From assembly GCA_963924555.1 (NCBI GenBank), contig OZ004596.1:1054001-1118000 (forward strand): 64,000 bases of DNA. Reading direction: 5' to 3'. This document shows positions 35,995-47,204 of this stretch, piece after piece. This DNA comes from Crambe crambe (taxonomy: Eukaryota > Porifera > Demospongiae > Poecilosclerida > Crambeidae). Every line of letters starts with the position of its first letter. The stretch's first letter is position 1. The translations under genes and the position numbers were made by a program. The notes beneath the pieces were generated by a model. That model had not been told where the DNA came from. It saw only the letters and a list, made by a program, of their open reading frames with translations, and ran no database searches.

Positions 35995-36713
35995 ATGAAG
36001 CTATTCTATATTTTCTTCCTCATAATATTGCTCCAGCAAGGTGTAAAATCTACTGATAAGGTATACTATAATGTTGATCATGTTAATTATGCATGCATGC
36101 AGCAAAGAGTCGGCAGCAGTCAATGGAGACTTGCAGTGCTTTGGATAGGATGATAGCTGGCAATAGTGATCCTTTCAGAATCTGCACAAGAAACACATTC
36201 TGTACAGAGGTCACCTGCTTGAAAAATATCACTCCTGCGATGAATATCACTGTACAAATCACAATAACCATACTTCCCTGCGAAAGAGCTCCTATTCATA
36301 TCAGAGTCATTGGCAGCCTGTCAAACTATATCACTCCACTCATAAACATGACTATTACCGAGAGTGTGGGCTTGACCCCTAGCCTTCGAGTACCAGTAAT
36401 AGCCAAATTCACATTGACTCAGATAACTACAGGAATAAACCTTGGAGTAAGCAATTTGAATATGTCTCACTGTTAAGTAACAACAAGCTTCGATCAATTA
36501 TGCATGTTTTAGATGTTCGTGACAGTACGTGGTGAAAGGATAGAAGTTTTTCCAAATACTGATATTCCATTTCAGTGCAGTGAGTCTATAGTCCTTCCAT
36601 GACACTGCATGGATATTCACACTCTAGGACTACAATCTTCTGCTTTGAAAATGGAGGGACTGATTGGAAAGGTTATATTGTTTGCAACACTTCTGGCAAC
36701 ACTTTGCATATAA
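35995..36713 (+). CDS. Family gene 5: one six-cysteine domain, no stalk, GPI-type tail
   Basis: Four exons: 35995-36040, 36103-36446, 36513-36579, 36628-36713 (543 nt, 180 aa). Same structure as family gene 4, with all six cysteines kept. It differs mainly between cysteines 4 and 5 (NITVQITITILPC instead of NITEEITITILPC) and in the region before the conserved KFTLTQITTGINLG (gene 4 VNFTLTQ). Differences concentrate in the domain while the signal and tail exons are nearly identical. Surface location inferred from signal peptide plus hydrophobic tail. Confidence 0.85.
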
Positions 36714-38523
36714 CTATTAACCATATCATATATAATACATACACTATATGGAACAATAATAGATCATGGCACCTACTAGCTCATTATGCACTCATAGTTT
36801 CTATTATTTTGCTATACTGTATATGGCTGGAAAATTTAGCAGAGATAGTAGTTTGGTGATTGAGGACCAAAGTTGGTAAGGATCTTAAAAGTCACACACG
36901 ACTAGACTTCGTGAATTTTAGCAAGAGCTAGAGATGGTTCATGACACAGGATTATAGGAGAAGGGGAGTCATTTTCCCCCTGAAAATGAGCCAGGTGTAT
37001 AATGTAGCCAGCCTGTTGAAAGCATTCAGCTGTCAGCAGCTCAATGTTCGATAAGCATGTGTTTATATTTAATCTGCCAGTAAGGTAATCTTTCCACTAT
37101 TTCATAATTCTTTCCACCGGCTATGACTATATAATTATTATGGTAGTACAATCATAGGGATTTGTAACCACAAAAAATACTGAGCATGTGTAGCATAAGT
37201 GTGCATGGCAATAGTATTAAGTGGTGAAGCATCACAACAACTTAACAAGCCACAAGCTTTGGGACTCCTGACAAACTATTTTTGCCCTGGTGTGCATGCG
37301 CAGCAAGGGGTTACGCAATTGGTTGGGATTCACTATGGTTATATTATGCCTGTGGCAGAAAATTTTGACAAAGTTCTACTAACACTTTAATATTGCTAGC
37401 TTACAATGTTTTCTTGAAGCCATAATGCTGAAAGAATACTCTCTTGGTGGCTTGAATGCATGTTTTTCTTGTTGGCTCTGCCTCCAAGGCTATCGATTAA
37501 TTCAATCCTGCCAGATAGTTAAAATAGGCAATGCTAGATCCTTACCTAATTGGGAGGTTGTGCACCTAGGCTATAGTGCCCCCTAGTATGAATTATGCTT
37601 CAACCAGATACTATACAGGCTTATTACAGTGGGGCATTGAAGCAGCTATACTCTACACCCAGAAACATACTCCACTACATCAGCATCACACACCACTCAA
37701 GCTATCACAGGACACACTCCACTACATCAGCACCACATACCACTCAAGCTATATCACACCTCAAGGGAGGACACACTCCACTACATCAGCACCACATACC
37801 ACTCAAGCTATCACACCTCAAGGGAGGACACACTCCACTACATCAGCATCATATACCACTCAAGCTATCACACCTCGAGAGAGGACACACTCCACTGCAT
37901 CAGCACCACATACCACTCAAGCTATCACACCTCGAGGGAGGACACACTCCACTGCATCAGCACCACATACCACTCAAGCTATAAAAGAAGACTTACTTGC
38001 TGTAAAAGTGCTAGACACTGAGGCTGGAAGCCATGATCTTCCACTAGGTTCCTGTGTACCTTCAACACATTTCCTCCATTTTTTAGTGCACATAAAAGTG
38101 TGTTTTAAGAGATCAAAAGCACACTTTTCAGAGGATCTGATCGGTCACAAGTCATGTGACCAGTACTAAGTGGCTAGTGCAAGTGAATTATAAGTGCAGC
38201 TGCCTGGTTCTGGAACTGCCACTTAGAAGAATTTATTACAGACAGCAAAATTTATATGCAAATTGTACTGCATAGCCACTGTAGTGTTATGCTATGGAAA
38301 AATGAAGTCTTAAATACTAGTTATGGCTTGCCTACTGTGCCTAGGCTAATATTAGGCTTGCCTAAAGAAAGTGGTGATGATGATGAGGCAAGGGCATATA
38401 CTGAGCATGTGCAGTGCCAAATTGCTAATGGCAACCATAGGTGTTACCGTATCAGAAGCAAACTACAAGGAAAACATATACTACATCTATCTAAGTGGTT
38501 TGTGGTAAATACTACACACTAAA
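36714..38523. other. Intergenic, between family genes 5 and 6
   Basis: It holds the rest of segmental duplication B, including the second 57-bp minisatellite, and the upstream region of gene 6, which is itself duplicated upstream of gene 7 (near 44260-44520). No intact gene seen, but a 197-codon frame (37576-38169) spans the minisatellite and its tail. Confidence 0.55.
37670..37990 (+). repeat. 57-bp minisatellite, copy B, stalk-like
   Basis: About five units of the same 57-bp type as copy A, with changes such as CTCGAGAGAGG, and part of one unit lost at the start. The frame reading TTSAPHTTQAITPQGRTHS stays open through the array and about 60 codons beyond it (IKEDLLAVKVLDTEAGSHD...). Confidence 0.8.
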
Positions 38524-41500
38524 ATGAGTAAGATGATACAATTGATATTCTGCATTCTTATGCTTCAGCAAGGTAGGTACAAATAAGATAAATCAATAAG
38601 ACTCATTCAAATGCACCATGTTTGTGCAGTATATGCTGTGTATCAGCTATCAGATGAGACTTGCAGAGCTTTGGATACGATGCTAGCTTCTCATAGTATG
38701 GCAATTGGTGGAGGCTGCTTCCAATCTAATTGCTCAATCATTTTTTGCGCCAAGTCTATCCGGCATCCTGTTGGCACTCTCCGTGTTCTATCGTTTGAAC
38801 TACTTCCCTGTCAAAGACCTTTTGGTGTTCTAGCAATTTCCTTTGGCCTTTTTCTGGGTACAGAGCTGAATGAAACTATTACTAAGAGCCGAAATGTTCC
38901 AGTAAGCAGTTTAGGTACAGTCAACTTTGTGTTGAATGAAATACCTGGAGGAATAAACTTTGGCGTAAGCTATTAATCTGAGCATCTTTCACTAAAGCAA
39001 AATTAATTTCCTCTTATTAATTTAGGTTTTTGTCAATTCGACAGAGCTATTTTTACCACTCACTGACATTCCACTTCAGTGTCGTAAGTCTTAGCTATTA
39101 TAGGAATTTAAAGCATGTGGAAATTTTAAGTGGGATTTTTGAAGTGTAAGCCACAGTAAAATTCCATCGCATAAATTTTTTAAATTTCCCACCGAGAATC
39201 TAGGGATCTACAATATATAGAACCTGAAGGCCTGGAGCTGTGACAGCCAGAGCACAGCGAGGGTGCTACTACAGGTATGAGGGATTCTAAATACCATGGA
39301 TCCCATTGGTTGAGGTGTCTAATTTTCCCAAGCAGCATTATAGTGTTGACAGTAGCATACATTACTATGAATGCACTCCTGAGAGCGAGGGCACTCTTAA
39401 TTGAGAGAGAGAACTCCACTCTGCCAGACCATTTTCCAATGCAAATCTTTGGCATAAGCCCTAGTACGTTAGGATTCTGAAGATGTCACCTCCAAAATTA
39501 TCAAGACTGTATAACTATCAAGACTGTAACTATATGTATGTATAAATGAGCATGCACATTCACGTTTCTCACTTGCCCATGCAAAGACAACACAAAACTG
39601 TGTACTGAGAGATTACGGATTTTGGTGCATGCACAAACAATGGGTACCAGGCTGGCTCTTTTGTCTGCCTCTTCGGTTGGTCGAGGTGTCTCCAAGAAAC
39701 TCTAACTACATGCAAGTTGTCGTGCCATGCCTCGTTGATGGTGGGAGGAGCATGCAACATGTGGCTCAGCTAAACAAGCTTGCTACTTGTACAGTAGTCT
39801 TTGATGACCAGCAACCATGACAGCTAGTTATCCGTTGTTGTTTTCACTCTAGCTATGGCACCAGTAGTGCTTGTCGTTTTGGAATTAATTCCTTGTTTAC
39901 TAAAAATGGGAGTCAAGGGTAGTCTCGTGTAGCCAGACCCTTTCCCATTTTTTTGGCGCGAGGAGGGAAAGATCTGGCCCACTGATGTTAGACATTTTGT
40001 TCTGAGCTCCACCGGATGCAGGGTGGGCCCGGTATGCTGTAAAAATGAAAGTGTGTACTGCACACTAAATTGTCCCAATACACGTACTATATCAGGGGTG
40101 GATCTAGGAATTTTTAAAAGGGGGGTTGTTTTATTGATCCGCGCATAAGCGCGGAATTTTTTGAAACCACGCCCACTCCCCAAGCCACACCCTCTTTTAA
40201 TTTACTTTTTAATGAGCGTAATAGGTAACTATCTAATGATGGATGATAATGACAACTTAGTAGCTAGTTAATGCTTGAATGATGAAACTGACAAAGAATA
40301 TTCATGATAACAGTGCTGAAGGAATCAGAGCATGTCAATGAGGAAATGATGAAGCATGTTAGTGAATCGAGTGGAGAAAGTCAGTTTAAAAAGTATCATG
40401 CATAACAACAATAAAAAGTATCTAACAACAATAAAAAGTATCATCAATATACATATTAATTGGTAAATTGGGGCAATTCTGAATGGTGGGGTAATTCCCG
40501 ACGGTTCAATATTTCTGAAACTACTGCTCAAAGTTGGAGGATATAATAGTAGCTTCCAACTTTGAGCTTAGAATTCTCAGTAGTTTCAGAAATATTGAAC
40601 CATTCGGAGTGACCCTGCCATTCAGAATTGCCCCGCTTTACGTTAAACCCAACACTAATAACAATATACATACATTTATAGAGGAATTCTTCGATTACAT
40701 ACCAGCTTAAATCTATCAATAATGTCATCATAATCTATTTCTAAATCATGGTGCATGCTCATCATGGTTAAAGCAGATAGCCTCTCCTGACCCACAGTGT
40801 TGTGCAGAGATGTTTTCACTCTCTCAAGAGTACTATTTGCCCTCTCATTTTCGCATGAGGTAACAGGCAATGTACATGCTATTCTTAGCAAAGTATATAA
40901 TGTTAGGGAAAAATCAGTATCACATTGCTGTATGGTTTCCTTTAAAGTACATGGCTGGTCTAGCAATGGTATTACAATGATTCTTCTATAGTACTCTTCA
41001 ATCGAAGTATATTCTGCTGGATTAGGTGGTCTAGCAATGGTATTACAATGATTCTTCTATAGTACTCATCAATTGAAGAGTATATTCAACATTCTCACGA
41101 CCAAGCTGCTGTCCAACAGTTCTAGGAACTGTTGGTTCAACATCAACAGCCAGAGATGCAGCTTGTTCATACCAAGTATGAAGTAATTGGTCATCAGCAC
41201 GTATTGACTTTAATTCCCTAATTACATCTTTAATTTTAGAATAAGCATAAATAATATCATTAGTTCTGTATTGTAGTTTAATGCTAAGAGGTTTGATTAC
41301 TGACATGCAATTCATGGTAACTATAAATGAATTAAAGCCACTAAATGCCTTCAATAGACCATTTGCTGTGACAATTGTGCTAGAATCCCAGTCCATATTG
41401 CCATATGTATTATCATTATTAGTAATTGCTAACATAACACTATGTAAATATCAAAAAAACATTCGTATGCTTTGTGGCGGTAAATCCAGCGAGTCCTGCA

Positions 41501-43848
41501 TAAATCTTTTACTTTAGAAACTTTGGTTTGCTTATCTATTACAAGCTCAAGGAATATTTGCCTTTTGGGGCTACTCTTGAAGAAAAAGGAAGACTCAGTA
41601 CAGTACCATTCATATTCCAAATGGACTGCAAAGAACATGCCTGCACTATACACAAGTTGAGAATATGTGAATTACAATGGATGTATACAGCTTTGCTATT
41701 TTCTTCACTCAATATTCCCTGCACACCATGCCGAGCTGACATGTTAGAGGCCCCGTCATATCCCTGGCCTCTACAATTTTTGAAGTCCAAACCATATTAG
41801 TTAGAGTATCTTTAATATTACAAGCCAAAACTTCTCCTGTTACCCTTTCAGTTAAGATGAAGTCTAAGAACTCTTCACGTATGCAATTACTAATCTTATT
41901 ACTATTGAAACTTGTTCTTTATTAGACACATCACTCACTTCATCACATAAAATGGAGTAATATTTTGCTTCTTTTATTTCACTTAGTATTTTATCTCTAA
42001 TATGATTACCAATGATTTGGTTTTGTATGGTTTTACTAGTGTACGTAGCATTCTTGGAAGTATCTTTGAAATGATGAGCAAGCATAGTATTCCCACACTT
42101 TATGCTATAATTAAGTATTGCCAAAAAATTCTCTTTATTGTCAGAATCAGAAGTGCTGTCATCTCTGTGCCCATGGAGAGTGTGCCACAGAGATGAATAG
42201 CAGAAGCAATATGCTTTATTATAGTCCTATTTTTAGCTATCTCATCTTCTCTAATACCTTTAAGTTGATTATCTATTGCTAATTCAGGCCTATTATGTGG
42301 CTTCAGCCTGAGTGACAGCCAATTTATGGTACTGTTTAGAATTATGATTAGAAAACTTAGAGGTTTTCTTTGTCCAATGATTGAATTTTTCAGTAACCAA
42401 CTGGCCCAACTTCTCTTTACTAGCAAAGAGGACACATGGTAAACAAAATAAGCCATCTTCTTCCTTGCTGTACACAAACCACGGATTATCTACTAAGTAA
42501 GAGTATTGGCAACACCTCTGGCAACCATCCATATATAAATTTACTTGGAAATTTAAAGTTGCTTGGAGGCTTAAAATGATTAGTTAAAATGGAGTATTTC
42601 CTTGATGAAGAAAAATACCGTATAATTATGAGACTGAGGTGTTGATTTCAACAATAAACCAATGTCATAGCAAGGTACGCTGCAAGACTCACTGGAAGTG
42701 CTCATATGCATAGAAGATGGGCCAGGAGAGGCTGGAGTATCAAAATCCACTAAGCAACTAGCTGAGGGATGAGATGGGGGACTAAATAGGGGAGTAGATG
42801 TATCAGAAACATCCAAAGAATGGTGGAGACAGAGATGCTAAAGATTCATCAGCATCAAGGGAAGGGCCTTGAGATATTGAAGAGGCAGGAGCAACAGAAT
42901 GATCACCTTAAACCTCCACTCTGGATCTTTTCCTAGAGAGTAAAAAGTGCAATCAATAGAGTGGCATAGTGCACAAGCTTGCTATAGTAGTAATAGTAGC
43001 TAGAGCATGTTTTTTTACTTCCTAACTAGGTGCAGTAGCAGCTAGCTATCTTGTTGGTTCTGTGGTACCCACCAAAGGTTGATAACTTAACCACTTACGT
43101 GGGAGTTGAAGAAGACTTTGGGAAAAAAGATCCTAGCTTTCTTTGAGTCATCCTGACCTAGGATCAGAATCGCTGACATGTGCTAGAACTTCGAAAAAAA
43201 CCTGGTAACTGAATTGAAACGAACTGCAAGAACTGACAACTGAACTCGATGAGCTTTTAATAGAATAATTCTTATGTGCATGCGTCGAGGGGGAAAAAGG
43301 GGGAACTACGTCAAACCATATTAGATCCGCCACTGCTATATGTTCCACTGGCCTCTAACTGACCAATCAGATTGCAGTACTAAAGCTCCATTTACACGTA
43401 GGTTTCAATCCGGACTCAATCCCAATTTTAGTTTGGTCCACACACCCTCTCTTGTAAAGTGACAGTCTGGTCAGATTAGCAGTGTTTACATGTCAATTTG
43501 GGTGCAATAATCGGGGCTTTAGACTTTAGCATGCAGGGATTTTAATATTGATCAACTTTATTTGAAATTCTAGCGGAGGGAGCTTCAGTAAGGAGCATTC
43601 CTCCAACAACCATTCCTACAACCATTCCTACAACCATTCCAACAACAAGAGCTACCACATTACAAGTCACAACTCAAGCCATCAGAACATCTCGAGTTCC
43701 AGTTGAAATAACTCAGGCTGCAGTAGGTTCTGCACCATCAACTCCTGGACAAACCACAATGACACATTCTGGTGCGAAAATGGAGCGGGTGCAGACTATA
43801 ATATTGGTTGCAATACTTGTACCATTAATTTTATTTGGTCATGTTTAA
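38524..43848 (+). CDS. Family gene 6: one six-cysteine domain, Thr/Pro stalk, GPI-type tail; hAT element in intron 3
   Basis: Four exons: 38524-38572, 38630-38964, 39026-39083, 43574-43848 (717 nt, 238 aa). Signal peptide MSKMIQLIFCILMLQQ. All six cysteines are present (ETC, GGC, SNC, IFC, LPC, LQC). The last exon encodes a Thr/Pro-rich stalk with TTIP units and a hydrophobic tail (TIILVAILVPLILFGHV). Exon 4 is assigned by comparison with gene 7, where the equivalent exon follows only 391 bp after exon 3; here intron 3 is 4490 bp because of a 3.2-kb hAT element. Frame and phase close exactly, so the coding sequence is intact if the intron is still spliced. Gene 7 is its closest relative. Confidence 0.8.
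40033..40085. repeat. Half of an ACTGTAAAAAC-type MITE
   Basis: A segment with TGCTGTAAAAATGAAAGTGT and TGCACACTAAATTGTCCCAA matches one arm of the element at 47485-47606. The second arm is missing; the hAT element begins a few bases further on. Confidence 0.6.
40093..43335 (-). mobile_element. hAT-type DNA transposon with broken transposase
   Basis: The ends are inverted (CAGGGGTGGATCTAGGA on the left, CAGTGGCGGATCTAAT as reverse complement on the right) and the 6-bp sequence CTATAT flanks both sides (40087-40092 and 43336-43341). Minus-strand pieces of a transposase are recognisable in order: a TTF-type zinc finger (CQRCCQYSYL...LFCLPCVLF, 42532-42293), a DUF4371-like region (KYYSILCDEVSDVSNKEQVS, about 42100-41880), GQGYDGASNMS near 41760, a middle region (41435-41043), and a C-terminal hATC dimerisation segment (SCENERANSTLERVKTSL, 40966-40676). 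Frameshifts and stops separate them, so it cannot code for a full enzyme. This is the ZMYM/DUF4371 branch of hAT-like elements. Confidence 0.88.
40470..40634. mobile_element. Small fold-back MITE nested in the hAT element
   Basis: GGGGCAATTCTGAATGG at the left pairs with CCATTCAGAATTGCCCC at the right, and TTCAATATTTCTGAAACTAC with its complement inside. It lies between the hATC coding end and the hAT left terminus, so it probably inserted after or travelled with the hAT. Confidence 0.82.
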
Positions 43849-44523
43849 ATTTTTATGGCTAACATGCGTAATGTATAGCTAATACAACTGCTATTATTAT
43901 TATTAACCCTCAGGTCTCTAAAATGCCGTAGATCCCTCGGTCTCGGTGCATGTCTAACTATTGTTTAGGAGCTTAATCAAATTAACCTTTAGGACCATTA
44001 CTACATAGTTCCAACTATACTAAGCACCACCAACACAGTTCCAACTACACAGAGCACAAAGGTGAACAGATGATTGGGGGAGGGGAGGGGGGGGGGGGGG
44101 CCTTCATTGTTTGACATTGAGTATGTATGATGGAGACTCGACCAAATTCAACCAGAATGATGGATTGTTAACTCCACATTAAGTATGGCAGTTCTATCTG
44201 AGGAGGTGGGTGATCGTGACACAGATTGAAGTGTAACACTTCTATAACTTGTACTGATTGTTCCTGCATGTGGTATAACCACTGTAGTGCTATGCTACCT
44301 AATGTGGATAAGTGCAGTCTTAAATATCAGTTATGGCTCGCCTATACCATGCATGCCTAAGCCTACTGTGCTGGGTGAGGTACTGAGCATGTGCAGTGGC
44401 AAGTTGCTAATGGCAACCATAATAATTATGTAGCAGAAACGTACATATCTATTAAGCAAACTACAAGGAAAACATCTATTAAGCAAACTACAAGGAAAAC
44501 AGATACTACATTAATGGGTTAAG
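43849..44523. other. Intergenic, between family genes 6 and 7
   Basis: No exon seen. A segment near 43913-43975 (GGTCTCTAAAATGCCGTAGA, then GATCCCTCGGTCTCG) recurs in varied form at 51030-51110 and 52917-52990, suggesting a dispersed repeat. The last 260 bp are a duplicate of the region upstream of gene 6. A G-run is at 44081-44100. Confidence 0.55.
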
Positions 44524-45682
44524 ATGATACTGTTGATATTCTGCATTCTTATGCTTCAGCAAGGTAGGTACAAATAAGATAAATCAGTAAGACTCGTTCA
44601 AATGCACCATGTTTGTGCAGTATATGCTGTGTATCAGCTGTCAAATGAGACTTGCAGAGCTTTGGATACGATGCTAGCTTCTCATAGTGTGCCAATTGGT
44701 GGAGGCTGTGTGCAAACTAACTGCTCAGTCATTTTATGCGCCAAGTCTATCCGGCATCCTGTTGGCACTCTCCGTGTTCTATCATTTGAACTACTTCCCT
44801 GTCAAAGACCTTTTGGTGTTCAAGCAATTTCCTTCGGCCTTTTTCTGGGTACAGAGCTGAATATAACTATTACTAGGAGCCGAAATGTTCCAGTAAGCAG
44901 TTTAGGTACAGTCAACTTTGTGTTGAATCAAATACTTGGAGGAATAAACTTTGGCGTAAGCATTATTAAACTGAGCATCTTTCACTAAAGCAAAATAAAT
45001 TTCCTCTTACTAATTTAGGTTTTTGTTAATTCAACAGAGCTATTTTTACCACTCACTGACATTCCACTTCAGTGTCGTAAGTCTTAGCTGTTATAGGGAT
45101 ATAAAGCATGGGATTTTTGAAGTGTAAACCATCCAATGTCTTTGCTTTGAATTTCCTGCTATAGCTACTATCAATCCGATTTGAGACCAATATGCCCTGA
45201 GAGCGAGGGCTACTATAGCCTGGACTCAATCCCGATTTTAGTTTGATCCACACAGCCGACTGTATGCAGAGAATGAAACAACTTGCTTTTGTTCGTCTGG
45301 TTTTTGCAACTTAAAAACATGAATCTGGATTATGCCTTTATGTAAATGGGGCTTTAGACTTTAGCATGCATGCAGGGATTTTTAAATTTAGGGAGGGGCA
45401 ATTTCCCCCACGAAATCATGGCATGTAATATCAATCAACATTATTACTATTATTTGAAATTCTATAGCGGAAATTACAAACACTCCAACAACTATCACTC
45501 CAAGAACAATCACTCCAAGAACAATCACTCCAAGAACAATCACTCCAAGAACAATCACTCCAAGAAGACCATTACCTCAGCCCACTGCTAGATCAGCAGC
45601 TTCCACACTTTCCACATCCAGTGTGAAAATGGAGGCACAGACTATATTGGTTGCAATACTGTACATTTTATTTAAATTTTGA
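44524..45682 (+). CDS. Family gene 7: one six-cysteine domain, short TITPR stalk, GPI-type tail
   Basis: Four exons: 44524-44563, 44621-44955, 45019-45076, 45468-45682 (648 nt, 215 aa). Signal peptide MILLIFCILMLQQ. The domain is nearly identical to that of gene 6, with differences clustered between cysteines 2 and 4 (GGCVQTNCSVILC against GGCFQSNCSIIFC). The stalk is built from four to five TITPR units encoded by a 15-bp repeat, then SAASTLSTSSV and a hydrophobic tail (TILVAILYILFKF). The tail ends with a Lys, which is unusual for a GPI signal but tolerable. Confidence 0.85.
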
Positions 45683-45790
45683 GGCTTAGCTACTTTATAG
45701 CCTATACAACTCTTATGATGTGGTGACTATAATACTGTAAATGTAAAGTTACGCAACCTATAGTGTGGACAAGTGCAGTCTGAAATTGTC

Positions 45791-46230
45791 ATGGCATTAT
45801 GCATTGGAGGCGAGTTGCATTCTTATGCTCCAGTGAGGTAAATCTCCAGGACTCATTACACGTACCCATGCTTATGCAGTTCATGCTCAGTGTCAGCTGT
45901 CAGATAAGACTTGCTAGTTATCATAGTGTCAAGACTATAGGTAAAATTATCAGGCATCCTATTCACACTGTATGTGTCATAGCACTGATTCTACTTCCCT
46001 GTTGAAGATCTCTTAATTGGTGTCTGAGCATAGAGCTAGATGAAACTAAGCCGAGAAACTTTGTTATACCCAACTTTGTAGAAAGTACCTTACATGAAAT
46101 GGGACGTATTTATAACAACAACCACTCTATAATCAGCAGCTCCCACAGAATCAATACCCACTGGCTCTGATTCCAGTGCGAAAATAGAAGCACAGATAGA
46201 AGTTTTTAAGATTAAAAACGTTTCCATTTT
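45791..46230 (+). pseudogene. Decayed copy of a gene 6/7-type family member
   Basis: Recognisable in order: a damaged signal exon (TTGCATTCTTATGCTCCAG, 45825-45843), the domain start (TCATGCTCAGTGTCAGCTGT then GATAAGACTTGC) with most of the ALDTML segment deleted, the GGCATCCTATTCACACTGTA block, and CTACTTCCCTGTTGAAGA where TGA follows the cysteine 5 codon. Then comes a stalk-like remnant near 46110-46180 (CCAGTGCGAAAATAGAAGCA). Deletions and stops rule out a product. Confidence 0.85.
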
Positions 46231-47204
46231 GAGGTAAAGATGATGACGCATGGGTTTGAGAAGGAACACATTCTTAGCCAAAATGCATTAATAGTGTGAC
46301 TGCCGTATTAGTGATTAGTGAGAGGTGGGGGGGGGGGGGGTTTAGATACGACAGATAAAGGGAAAAAAAGCACAATCATTGTATATATCAGTTCCTTGTT
46401 CATTACATAATCATCATCTGTAGGTATTACCGTATTTGTAAGTTCTAGCATGATTCCGTCTGGTGTTTGCAACACTTGTTAATTACTTAAACTTGTCATC
46501 CTTTTTTGTAAGTTTTCATTACGTTTTCACTTGTTAATTACAGTGACACAATGTTCATGGCATATTCAAAAAACAAGGTAATGGAACAAACTATACATAG
46601 AGATACATGCATATGTTCAGTTGTGAGTCAAGCCTTTGCTTGATTACAGATGATCTAATAATTATGACCACAAAAGAGGAATCAATTCCACATAGCTATA
46701 TTTGTACTCCACTGACTGCTGCAAATTGTCAAGTACAAGATATTATGTCAAAGTTCAAAATTTGAAAACTCCCAAGCACCATAATAATTAAGTTGTAGTC
46801 ATAGTAATTGTTTACGTGAAAGTATTAACAGATGGTTTTTGGCTGAACCTTTAACCTTGCTATATAGGCACACCCATACACCTTGACTTATGGGTCTGGT
46901 AGTTTTGTAATCATGCTTCACCCACTAGACTAAACACTAACTGACACTAAAATAACAGGAAGCCAGTCAGAAACAGGAAATTAGTTAGTTAGTGATTTGG
47001 TGGTGCATTTTTGGTGTTGCTGTGCAGGTATACCTCCAAAATTGGTGCAGTGTACATACAGGAAGCTGGTAAGTTGAGCTGCAGTTTAGGGCTAAGCCAC
47101 TGTGGTCATAAGTAGTTTTGTAGATTCTAGCTAGGAGTATCTTAGTACAATATTGATTAAACCTATACTGTTGTATAGACTAACAGAAATAAGCAGAGAA
47201 GATA
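46231..47204. other. Intergenic, upstream of family gene 8
   Basis: No exon seen. A G-run lies near 46327. From about 46850 onward the sequence is duplicated upstream of gene 9 (from about 53345), including the TGGTGGTGCATTTTTGGTGT block, so the two promoters share ancestry. Confidence 0.6.

Larger units (their letters stand above)
35133..38194 (+). repeat. Segmental duplication, copy B (contains family gene 5)
   Basis: Counterpart of 31285-34309, same order and orientation. It runs from the TATAGCATAAGTGTG block through family gene 5 to the minisatellite and the segment ending CATGTGACCAGTACTAAGTG. Confidence 0.88.

Noticed and set aside
40093-43335. Retrovirus or LTR element as the source of the long intron in gene 6
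   Set aside because: No long direct terminal repeats, no reverse transcriptase; the coding pieces and inverted ends are of hAT type.
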